Assembly: GCA_905188195.1 (NCBI GenBank)
Contig: CAJJKY010000008.1
Coordinates: 1 to 64,000 of the forward strand
Source: Streptococcus parasanguinis
GTDB taxonomy: Bacteria; Bacillota; Bacilli; Lactobacillales; Streptococcaceae
DNA: 64,000 bases
Direction of reading: 5' to 3'
The translations under genes and the position numbers were made by a program. Numbering within the stretch: the first letter of the stretch is position 1; every line of letters starts with the position of its first letter. Below are positions 27,445 through 34,835 of the stretch, one piece after another. Under the pieces are notes generated by a model. That model had not been told where the DNA came from. It searched no databases and worked only from the letters and a program-made list of their open reading frames with translations.

Positions 27445-27488
27445 TTGCACAAAATACTCATGGAAAACCTTGAAAGAAACCGTATAAT
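27445..27488 (+). promoter_or_regulatory. promoter 2 of the lantibiotic locus (ABC transporter)
   Basis: TTGCAC (27445-27450), N4, TACTCATG (27455-27462), -10 TATAAT (27483-27488). Spacing of 38 identical to promoter 1. Confidence 0.78.
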
Positions 27489-27518
27489 GAGAGAGTAATA
27501 AAGAAACGGAGGAATGAA

Positions 27519-28256
27519 ATGATGAAACAGCTTATTGTGACAGGATTAACGAAAACATTTGGTCAAGGGGATAATATCGTTCATGCTTTATTAGATGTGA
27601 ACTTGTCCGTTGAAAAAGGTGAATTTCTGGCAATTATGGGTGCCAGTGGTAGTGGAAAAACAACACTCCTCAACTGTATTTCAACGATTGATAAACCAAC
27701 ATCAGGTGAGATTCGATTTGAAGATTTTGACATCATCCATGCCAAGGAAAATGAACTAGCTGACTATCGTGCTAAAAACATTTCCTATATTTTCCAAGCC
27801 TACAACTTGGTGGAAACCTTGACGGTCTATGAAAATATCATTCTACCTCTTCAAATTCAGGGGAAAAATATCAAAAAAAATCAGGATAAGATTGAGGAAA
27901 TTTTGGATAAGTTGGCCATTCAAAACTTAAAAGATAAGTTTCCTAATCAGTTATCAGGTGGCCAGCGACAACGTGTGGCAACTGCTAGAGCCTTGATTGA
28001 TGATTCTAAACTGATTATCGCAGATGAGCCGACAGGAGCCTTGGACTCTGCCAATTCTGAAAAACTGATGGCACTTTTGCAGGAAATCAATAAAAGTTTT
28101 GGTATTACCATTTTACTGGTTACGCATGACCCTGCCGCAGCCAAGTACTCTTCACGGATGGTGCTACTTAGCGATGGAAAGATTATGGATGATTTGGAAC
28201 GTAACAGCTTATCTAATGAACAGTATTTGCAAGAGATTTACAGTCGTACCAGATAG
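27519..28256 (+). CDS. Bce-type ABC transporter ATP-binding protein
   Basis: 245 residues, start after GGAGG. Walker A GASGSGKTT, signature LSGGQRQR, Walker B LIIADEPTGALD, H-loop VTHD. Partner of the large FtsX-type permease that follows 12 bp later. BceA-like ATPases serve in detoxifying or sensing cell-wall-active peptides such as lantibiotics and bacitracin, which fits the precursor remnants upstream. Confidence 0.92.
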   Translation: MMKQLIVTGLTKTFGQGDNIVHALLDVNLSVEKGEFLAIMGASGSGKTTLLNCISTIDKPTSGEIRFEDFDIIHAKENELADYRAKNISYIFQAYNLVETLTVYENIILPLQIQGKNIKKNQDKIEEILDKLAIQNLKDKFPNQLSGGQRQRVATARALIDDSKLIIADEPTGALDSANSEKLMALLQEINKSFGITILLVTHDPAAAKYSSRMVLLSDGKIMDDLERNSLSNEQYLQEIYSRTR

Positions 28257-28268
28257 GAGGAAGAGAGT

Positions 28269-30284
28269 ATGTATCCAAAATTAATTTTACGAAATGTATT
28301 TCGAAATTTACAGACTTACACCATCTACTTTTTCAGTCTAACCTTGATTTATAGCTTGCTCTATGCTTTTAATGCTTTACCAAGCCATCCAGTGATGCAA
28401 AGTTTATCAGGGGCAAAGGAAATGTTGACGACGGTGATGAGTCAGTACATGGGCTTGCTTTCCTATCTGATTCTATCGGCGATTGCCTTTCTCGTCGTTT
28501 ATTCCACAAACTTCGTCCTGGGACGGCGCAAGAAAGAGCTGGGACTTTATGCAACGCTGGGAATGAAGAAGAAGCAGATTATCCGTACCCTGTTCTTTGA
28601 AACCATGCTGGTCAATATCTTTTCCTTGATTCTAGGTTTCTTGCTTGGAGTGTTCTTACTGGTCATTCTAGCTAAGATTGCATCTGAGTTTTTTATGGCC
28701 AATTACTTTGGTAGTCTGCTTTTCTTTGATAGTAAGTCTGTCATCTTACTAGTTTATTCCTATTTGGTAACCAGTTTTATTGTTGGTGTCATGGACATTC
28801 TTACCTTTAGAAAGCAAAATATCATTGCACTCATTCAAGAAAATGGGGTCAAGAAATCTGTCTTGGCAAAAGGCAAGCCAGTTCTTCAAGCACTTCTCTT
28901 TATTCTTTCGACAGCTGTTATCGGTTTTGGTGCTCTCTATTTTTCAGACTATCACCATCTATCATTCTTGAAAAGTTGGGGTATCTTGCTGGTATCTGTC
29001 TTCGTGATTTTTGTGATTTTATTTTACAATACCTTGAGCCATTTTATCTTGGTTTCCCTTAGAAAACTGCCTCAAACCTACTATAACAAATTAAACACTT
29101 TTAAAATCCGTCAATTTTCAAAACAAGCTGATAGTAATTCGGTCACGTTGGCTGTCTTATCCTTGACCTTGACACTGGCTCTCAGCTTACTAGTTTTTAG
29201 TGGTAGTGCCTATACGACTATGAACCGAGAGCTGAACAAATACTCACCTTATGATGTAACTGTCAATCTCTATCGTGGTCAGGAGTTCCAGTTTTCTCAG
29301 GAATCTGTCAAAGACAGATTAAAAGCAGATGGATTTGACTTTAACCTCATCAAAGAGGAGTACAGCTATCCTATCTATTCTAGTGATTTAATCTATAAAG
29401 ATTTGATTGATACTAGCAATCTCTGGGCGCATGATAAGGAACTTCCTGAATCAAAAGTACCGATTTTAGGAATTTCTGCCTACAATCATCTCCGCAAACT
29501 GCAAGGTGAAAGAGAGGTTGACTTGGCAGATAACCAATTTCTGGTCAATGCTAACTATAAAGGAACTGCCAAGCAGATTCAGGACTTTCTATTAACGACA
29601 AAAACCCTCATGATTAACGGTTATTCTCTTAATCTTGCGTCTTCAAAGCCACTTGAAACAGTTTACTTTTTATCGTCAGTGGGTACAAATGACACAGGAA
29701 CCTTAATTGTACCAGATAGGGTAGTAGTTGGATTGACGGAAGACCACACGACCTATGTTGCCAATTTCAAAGAAAATATCGACAAACGGAAAGTAGAAAC
29801 ATTCTTAAGTCAGTGGATAGAAAAATACTACTTCACTCGTGATGGAGCAGAGTTGAATCCATTCACCTATCAAACCAAAGGAAGAATTTTTGAGATTTAT
29901 CTTGGATTTATGGGCGTCATTGTCTTTGTCATGATTTTTGTCAGTGTTATTTTTATCATTATTTCCCTCAGTATCTTGTCCCTTCAAACTTCTACAAGTG
30001 CTTTGGATAGTGTCAATGATTATCAAATCTTATATCTTCTTGGGAATAAGAGGAAGCAAAATCGCTCTATTCTTTTGCAACAGATTCTAAGTTATTTCTT
30101 GGTTCCGCTGGTCATCGCAGGTCCGCTAGCATTTGCCTTGAGTACCGCTCTTTTGGGCTATTTTGAGAATTTCGCTAATACCAGCATTTCTATTGATATC
30201 ACCTATCTGGGAGTAGCGGTTTTACTCTTTGTCCTTTACTTGCTAGTGACTTACAGAGTAAGTTGGCAAATTATTGAAAATTAA
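28269..30284 (+). CDS. Bce-type ABC transporter permease (FtsX domains, large extracellular loop)
   Basis: 671 residues. Ten predicted membrane segments: one at the N-terminus, a first FtsX block (~55-150), paired segments at ~200-260 and ~285-310, a ~220-residue extracellular domain (~310-525) and a C-terminal FtsX block. This is the BceB plan, whose loop senses the peptide. Ribosome site GGAGGAAGAG. Likely provides resistance to a lantibiotic, perhaps the one once made here. Confidence 0.9.
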   Translation: MYPKLILRNVFRNLQTYTIYFFSLTLIYSLLYAFNALPSHPVMQSLSGAKEMLTTVMSQYMGLLSYLILSAIAFLVVYSTNFVLGRRKKELGLYATLGMKKKQIIRTLFFETMLVNIFSLILGFLLGVFLLVILAKIASEFFMANYFGSLLFFDSKSVILLVYSYLVTSFIVGVMDILTFRKQNIIALIQENGVKKSVLAKGKPVLQALLFILSTAVIGFGALYFSDYHHLSFLKSWGILLVSVFVIFVILFYNTLSHFILVSLRKLPQTYYNKLNTFKIRQFSKQADSNSVTLAVLSLTLTLALSLLVFSGSAYTTMNRELNKYSPYDVTVNLYRGQEFQFSQESVKDRLKADGFDFNLIKEEYSYPIYSSDLIYKDLIDTSNLWAHDKELPESKVPILGISAYNHLRKLQGEREVDLADNQFLVNANYKGTAKQIQDFLLTTKTLMINGYSLNLASSKPLETVYFLSSVGTNDTGTLIVPDRVVVGLTEDHTTYVANFKENIDKRKVETFLSQWIEKYYFTRDGAELNPFTYQTKGRIFEIYLGFMGVIVFVMIFVSVIFIIISLSILSLQTSTSALDSVNDYQILYLLGNKRKQNRSILLQQILSYFLVPLVIAGPLAFALSTALLGYFENFANTSISIDITYLGVAVLLFVLYLLVTYRVSWQIIEN

Positions 30285-30287
30285 CTC

Positions 30288-30319
30288 AAATACCAGAGTT
30301 GCCTATCCTGCAATTCTGG
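30288..30319 (+). terminator. hairpin after the permease gene
   Basis: ATACCAGAGTTGC/GCAATTCTGGTAT, 13 bp with one G-U pair. The following tract is only moderately T-rich and a TATAAT for the kinase gene follows at about 30328, so it may be a partial terminator ahead of the kinase promoter. Confidence 0.6.
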
Positions 30320-30364
30320 TATTGTGTTATAATAATATTAAAGTAGTTCAGGAAGTAGATACAT

Positions 30365-31939
30365 ATGAAACAGTTTGTCAAATTGTTCTCGAAAAACTCA
30401 CTTTTATTGTGGTGGTTGACGATTTTGAATCATCTAGCTTTAATGATTTATATTTATCATAGGATCCCTCTGGACTTTTCGACAGATTTTTCCTTGCAGA
30501 TGGTTTTATTGCTGATTATTGCTTTAATTGTATTTAGCTATATTTGTAATATTGTGACCTTTCGGTATAGTGAGTTGAAACTTTGGTTGCTCCTGATGAT
30601 GTTTCTCATTAGCTGGCAATCCATATTTAATCAAGGAGTTGCGAGCACCCTGTTGCACTTTTTTGATATTCTTCATCCGCTCAACTCTTTTATATTGGTG
30701 TATAGTTCTCTGTCTATTATCTTTCTGGGAGAGAAAATAGGAGAAGAACTGTTGAGTGTGTCCTTTGTGTTGACACTAATCACTATTAGTTCATATCTGT
30801 TAAGTCCTTCAATTTTTCTATTTCTGTCCTTGTTTGCGTCTTTCTTTTTAAACCTTGTTCCCTTGATTTTACTGATTTTATATCATAAAGAGTTGAAAAG
30901 TAAACTCAAGTATCAGAGACGAAATTTGTGGATATTAGCTTTGATATTGCCTCTTTCTTATTTCTTTTTGTATATCAATACGAAGGGCTCAGGGGTGATG
31001 AACCTAGTCTGGTATCTGGAAATTGTTGGCATTTTAGCTTTTTTACACTTCAAAACAATTATCAGCTCTCTTCAAAAAAAGGTATCAGAGTTAAAATTGT
31101 CCTATATAAAAGCTTTTTCACGCTTGTTTTTACTGGTTATGTTTTTGTTAGTAGGCATTTTCATCATCTTTCGTCTAGATTTAAACACGAGCTTTTTGGT
31201 CTTGAATATCATGTTACTATTGTTCGGGATTTGTTCGGAAGAATTAATTCGCCTCTTTCGTTCTGCTGAAATGCTAGATTCTAGGGATTATGTAAAAGTT
31301 CTCTTTTTAAAGCGTAACCGTATGGTGAAAAATCTGCTGGCAAATGAAGATACAGAACAACAGTTCTCCGAATTTCTTCACAATGAAATCCTGCAAAATG
31401 TTATGGCAATAAAAAATTTCAATAAATATAGTAGTAATCAAGTTTTTGGTGAACAGATCAATCTGGTAACAGAGGAGTTGGTTCAGCGGATTCGTGAGCG
31501 GATGGATTATTATCAGCCAATGGTAGAAACAGACGAGCAGTTAGACATCCAGTATCAAGGGCTGATTAATCGGATTGTCAAACGCTATCACGCAGAAAAT
31601 GAAGTAGTCACACAGTTTCCTGCCCACTTTAGGCTTTTATCTCCTTACGATAAAATTGCCTATCGTCTGGTTGAGGAGTTGGCGACCAATGCCGTTAAGT
31701 ATGCTAGTGGTGGAAGGATTTCTTTGAAGATTAATGTGCATGATGACGCTATTTTTATCATTTCTGAAAATGACTGCCTTCAAACAGAAAAATCCTTAGG
31801 TTATGGCTTGAAAAATATGTCTAATAAAATTAGTGTTTTAGGTGGTCAAATGCAGATCTTTGAAAATAATAAGAGATTTCGTGTAGAAATTACTCTCCCG
31901 ATTGATAAGGAGTTGTGTTATGAAAATTTTGTTAATTGA
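30365..31939 (+). CDS. membrane sensor histidine kinase (NarL/LuxR partner type)
   Basis: 524 residues. The first ~290 are almost all membrane helices, with no extracellular sensing domain. Then comes a dimerisation segment with phospho-acceptor H339 in FLHNEILQN, the N-box EELATNAVKYA (N442) and the G-box GYGLKNMSNK. Ribosome site AGGAAG. Overlaps its response regulator. Probably senses the peptide directly or through the Bce transporter and controls the TTGCAC-N4-TACTCAT promoters. Confidence 0.88.
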   Translation: MKQFVKLFSKNSLLLWWLTILNHLALMIYIYHRIPLDFSTDFSLQMVLLLIIALIVFSYICNIVTFRYSELKLWLLLMMFLISWQSIFNQGVASTLLHFFDILHPLNSFILVYSSLSIIFLGEKIGEELLSVSFVLTLITISSYLLSPSIFLFLSLFASFFLNLVPLILLILYHKELKSKLKYQRRNLWILALILPLSYFFLYINTKGSGVMNLVWYLEIVGILAFLHFKTIISSLQKKVSELKLSYIKAFSRLFLLVMFLLVGIFIIFRLDLNTSFLVLNIMLLLFGICSEELIRLFRSAEMLDSRDYVKVLFLKRNRMVKNLLANEDTEQQFSEFLHNEILQNVMAIKNFNKYSSNQVFGEQINLVTEELVQRIRERMDYYQPMVETDEQLDIQYQGLINRIVKRYHAENEVVTQFPAHFRLLSPYDKIAYRLVEELATNAVKYASGGRISLKINVHDDAIFIISENDCLQTEKSLGYGLKNMSNKISVLGGQMQIFENNKRFRVEITLPIDKELCYENFVN

Positions 31940-32516
31940 TGATCATAAATTATTTAGCCAAAGTATCAAGATGATTTTAGAGTTATCGGAAAACATTAAA
32001 AAGGTCCAGTTAGTAGATAATTTTTCGACTATTTCGGAGATTGCTTTTAATGACTACGACATTATTTTGATTGATATCAACCTGACGAGTCTGTATCAAG
32101 ATGATGGGCTGACCTTGGCACAAGAGATTATCGACAATGGTTGTTCTAGTAAGGTTGTGATTTTGACAGGTTACAGTAAAAAAATGTATGAACACCGAGC
32201 TAAAGTTATGGGGGCTTATGGTTTTCTGGACAAAAGTATGGACCCAGATGAGTTGGTGAAAAAACTGGAAAAAATTTATCTAGGTGGTAAGGTCTTTTCA
32301 GATGAAGTGATGGTAGAGGTGTTAACACCACGAGAAATCGAGATACTAGAACTGGTTAGAAATGGCTTGACCATTGATGATGTCTGTGACAAGGTCTATG
32401 TGAGTAAACGTACAGTTTCCAATCACTTGGCCAATATCTTTTCAAAATTGGGAGTGACTAACAGGCAGGAGGCGATTCACATTGCTGAGCAGTTGGGCTA
32501 TTTTCCACCAGATTAA
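31920..32516 (+). CDS. LuxR/NarL-family response regulator
   Basis: 198 residues. Receiver domain with D7/D8 and phospho-acceptor D52, then a C-terminal LuxR HTH (LTPREIEILELVRNGLT..VSKRTVSNHLANIF). Start at 31920 with AAGGAG upstream; the gene overlaps the kinase by 20 bp. Predicted to bind the box before the precursors, the ABC genes and the short unit at 32559. Confidence 0.9.
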   Translation: MKILLIDDHKLFSQSIKMILELSENIKKVQLVDNFSTISEIAFNDYDIILIDINLTSLYQDDGLTLAQEIIDNGCSSKVVILTGYSKKMYEHRAKVMGAYGFLDKSMDPDELVKKLEKIYLGGKVFSDEVMVEVLTPREIEILELVRNGLTIDDVCDKVYVSKRTVSNHLANIFSKLGVTNRQEAIHIAEQLGYFPPD

Positions 32517-32540
32517 AAAGTTGCAGAAGATGCAGCTTTT
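32515..32540 (+). terminator. terminator after the response regulator
   Basis: AAAGTTGCA/TGCAGCTTT with one G-U pair, then TTTT. Confidence 0.75.
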
Positions 32541-32558
32541 TTAATTTATTTACAAAAA

Positions 32559-32600
32559 TTGCACATATTACTCATTCTAATAAACAGTAAATTTGATAAT
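32559..32600 (+). promoter_or_regulatory. promoter 3 of the lantibiotic locus
   Basis: TTGCAC (32559-32564), N4, TACTCATT (32569-32576), with GATAAT at 32595-32600 as likely -10. Third copy of the box, at a unit with no sizeable gene. Confidence 0.65.
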
Positions 32601-32627
32601 CTATTAGTAATTAAGGAGGAAATCATT

Positions 32628-32660
32628 ATGTCTATGATATCTGAAAAATGGTTTGTATAA
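32628..32660 (+). CDS. 10-residue peptide or stump of a lost gene
   Basis: AAGGAGGAAATCATT then ATG; reads MSMISEKWFV and stops. A strong ribosome site on so short a frame suggests either a tiny peptide or the truncated start of a lost lantibiotic gene. The transcript would end at the hairpin at 32703. Confidence 0.35.
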   Translation: MSMISEKWFV

Positions 32661-32702
32661 AAAAATTTATCAGACGGATTACTAATTTTGTAAGTTATAT
32701 TG

Positions 32703-32725
32703 GCCACCTTCGGGTGGCATTTTTA
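32703..32725 (+). terminator. UUCG tetraloop terminator
   Basis: GCCACC-TTCG-GGTGGC-ATTTTT. Confidence 0.85.
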
Positions 32726-32794
32726 CTTCTGTGATACTTTTTTCAAGCTTTATCTGGTATTCTTGACTTAGTTTTTATAGAAAGAAGGTCTAAG

Positions 32795-33313
32795 ATGTTA
32801 AATAAAGTCAAAACTAAAGCCTTAATTAGTGTTAGAACAGTAGCTGCAACTAGCTTTATTCTCATGATGGGATATACTGCTGGTCAACATTCTACTGCTA
32901 AACAAAGTCGCAAAGAGATTGAATTGGCTGCAGCTAAACTTGTAGAGGATAAACAAGGAGAAGATAAAGCCAGCATTTTGTCATCAGATACTGTATTAGT
33001 ACCCCAAATTCAAGAGAAAATTCGTCAGATAGCCTCTCCAATGGATGCTGCTTTGGAGGGACGCAATCGTCAAAATCCCTTGAGACCAGATTGGGAAGAG
33101 ATCAAAGATGAGGTAATGCTTCAGGCACTTCGGATGAAATTTAGTCAAAATCCTGAAATCGCAAAAGAATTGCTGGCGACAGGAGATGCCATCATCATCG
33201 AACATACGCGAAACGACGCCTACTGGGCTGATGGGGGAGATGGCTCTGGGAAGAACAAGCTAGGCTTTCTCTTAATGCAAGTACGGGAAGAGTTGAAAAA
33301 CTCTTCTCTGTAA
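32795..33313 (+). CDS. membrane-anchored protein ending in half of a NADAR domain
   Basis: 172 residues. One membrane segment (~8-28), a Lys/Glu-rich linker to ~65, then from ~85 the C-terminal half of NADAR (YbiA/DUF1768): RPDWEEIKDEVM, KFSQNPEIAKELLATGD, EHTRNDAYWADGGDGSGKN, LGFLLMQVREEL. NADAR proteins act on ADP-ribose-linked substrates as N-glycosidases. The N-terminal half, with the W-x-S-x-E-H region, is absent and replaced by the membrane anchor. Likely a deletion fusion; activity is doubtful. Ribosome site AAGAAGG. Confidence 0.65.
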   Translation: MLNKVKTKALISVRTVAATSFILMMGYTAGQHSTAKQSRKEIELAAAKLVEDKQGEDKASILSSDTVLVPQIQEKIRQIASPMDAALEGRNRQNPLRPDWEEIKDEVMLQALRMKFSQNPEIAKELLATGDAIIIEHTRNDAYWADGGDGSGKNKLGFLLMQVREELKNSSL

Positions 33314-33376
33314 CCTCTCCTCTAGCTATTCCACCTATTTCATGCTAGAATAAAGAAAAACACATTTGGAGGCATT

Positions 33377-34414
33377 ATGAATCAGACAGTGACTTATTTG
33401 CAGGAATTGACAGCCATTCCTTCCCCGACCGGTTATACACGTGAGATCGCAGACTACTTGGTCAAAACCATTGAAGACTTCGGGTACGAAGTAACTCGGA
33501 CTGCTAAGGGTGGCGTGAATGTGACCGTACCTGGTGTGATCACAGACAAACAACGCTACGTCACAGCCCATGTGGATACCTTGGGGGCTATTGTCCGCGC
33601 TGTGAAAGCAGATGGTCGACTCAAGCTGGACCGTATCGGTGGTTTCCCTTGGAATATGATTGAAGGGGAAAACTGTACAGTCCATGTAGCCAATACAGGA
33701 AAGACCCATTCGGGGACGATTTTGGTTCATCAGACTTCTTGCCATGTCTACAAGGATGCGGGAACTGTCGAGCGGACCCAGGACAATATGGAAGTCCGTC
33801 TGGATGAAAAAGTGACCAATGAGAAAGAAACCCGTGCCCTTGGCATTGAAGTGGGTGATTTTGTCAGCTTTGATCCTCGGACCATTGTGACAGATACCGG
33901 TTTTATCAAATCTCGTCACTTAGATGACAAGGTGAGTGCGGCGATTCTGTTGAATCTTCTGCGCATCTACAAGGAAGAAAAGATCCAATTACCAGTAACA
34001 ACCACCTTCGCCTTTTCAGTCTTTGAAGAAGTGGGGCATGGGGCTAATTCTAGTATCCCGTCTGAAGTGGTAGAGTACTTGGCAGTGGATATGGGAGCGA
34101 TGGGAGATGACCAAGCGACAGATGAATACACGGTATCCATCTGTGTCAAAGACGCTTCTGGACCCTATCACTACGAATTCCGTCAGCATTTAGTCGCCTT
34201 GGCAAAAGCCCAAGAAATCCCTTATAAGTTGGATATCTATCCTTTCTATGGCTCAGATGCCTCTGCAGCCATGAGTGCAGGAGCAGAAGTCAAACACGCT
34301 CTTCTCGGGGCAGGGATCGAATCTAGCCACTCATATGAGCGGACTCACTTGGATTCTGTAGTCGCAACAGAGCGCATGGTCGATGCCTACCTCAAGAGCG
34401 ACTTAGTAGAATAA
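33377..34414 (+). CDS. M42-family metallo-aminopeptidase
   Basis: 345 residues. Metal-site blocks are all visible: H65 in TAHVDTLG, RHLDDKVSAA, FEEVGHGAN (catalytic and metal Glu), AVDMGAMGDD and SSHSYERTH. M42 enzymes form dodecamers in the cytoplasm that trim peptides from the N-terminus. Ribosome site TTGGAGG; own promoter region upstream. Distinct from streptococcal PepA, which begins differently. Confidence 0.9.
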   Translation: MNQTVTYLQELTAIPSPTGYTREIADYLVKTIEDFGYEVTRTAKGGVNVTVPGVITDKQRYVTAHVDTLGAIVRAVKADGRLKLDRIGGFPWNMIEGENCTVHVANTGKTHSGTILVHQTSCHVYKDAGTVERTQDNMEVRLDEKVTNEKETRALGIEVGDFVSFDPRTIVTDTGFIKSRHLDDKVSAAILLNLLRIYKEEKIQLPVTTTFAFSVFEEVGHGANSSIPSEVVEYLAVDMGAMGDDQATDEYTVSICVKDASGPYHYEFRQHLVALAKAQEIPYKLDIYPFYGSDASAAMSAGAEVKHALLGAGIESSHSYERTHLDSVVATERMVDAYLKSDLVE

Positions 34415-34532
34415 AAATTGGAACTACTTTTGTGAGCTAGTTTGAGAAAGAAAATAATGTTTTTTCTTAGAAAATAACATAAGAAGTCTTTTTATAAAAT
34501 ATCCAGTCCTTATAGTTTTTCAAATCAAAACT
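34415..34532. other. AT-rich spacer before the structured element
   Basis: 118 bp, no open frame. TATAAAAT near 34493 is a possible -10 for a transcript through the folded element at 34533. Confidence 0.35.
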
Positions 34533-34694
34533 GAGACTTTCCGCCGTGAGAAAAGTGCTTGAAATAGAATCATTTCAAGCACTCGGGAGTTTTGAAACTT
34601 TAGGTTCAAAACTAAGTCATGGAACTTCCTGGATTGCTGAAATCATCCACTGGATAATTTCACCTAACGTCCGTACTCACCTAAGGAAAGTCTC
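34533..34694 (+). ncRNA. candidate structured RNA with four-way junction
   Basis: Closing stem GAGACTTTCC/GGAAAGTCTC (34533-34542/34685-34694) continued by GTGAG/CTCAC (34546-34550/34676-34680). Inside are GTGCTTGAAAT/ATTTCAAGCAC (34555-34565/34572-34582), AGTTTTGAA/TTCAAAACT (34589-34597/34605-34613) and an imperfect GAAAT..CC/GG..ATTTC near 34640-34660. No coding frame. A terminator follows 25 bp later and a new promoter after that, so it looks like a self-contained small RNA, or less likely a mobile miniature element with inverted ends. No Rfam family recognised. Confidence 0.55.
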
Positions 34695-34718
34695 AAATAA
34701 GTCTTAAACTTAAATTAA

Positions 34719-34746
34719 TAACTACTCTTCGGAGTAGTTTTTTCAT
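34719..34746 (+). terminator. UUCG terminator after the structured element
   Basis: AACTACTC-TTCG-GAGTAGTT then TTTT. Confidence 0.87.
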
Positions 34747-34790
34747 AAACTAAAATTTTCTGAAAATTCCTTTTCTTCTGAAAATCATTG

Positions 34791-34799
34791 TGGTATAAT
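34791..34799 (+). promoter_or_regulatory. extended -10 promoter of the oligopeptide-binding gene
   Basis: TGGTATAAT, with the transcript starting about 30 bp before the AAGGAG ribosome site. It lies downstream of the terminator, so the gene is transcribed independently of the RNA element. Confidence 0.65.
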
Positions 34800-34835
34800 C
34801 TTAAAATAAACTTAAAATTTCTTAAGGAGTTTTAC

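Noticed and set aside
34533..34694. T-box or other known riboswitch before the oligopeptide-binding gene
   Set aside because: No T-box sequence (TGGNACCGCG) or other known riboswitch core was found, and a new promoter lies after the terminator.
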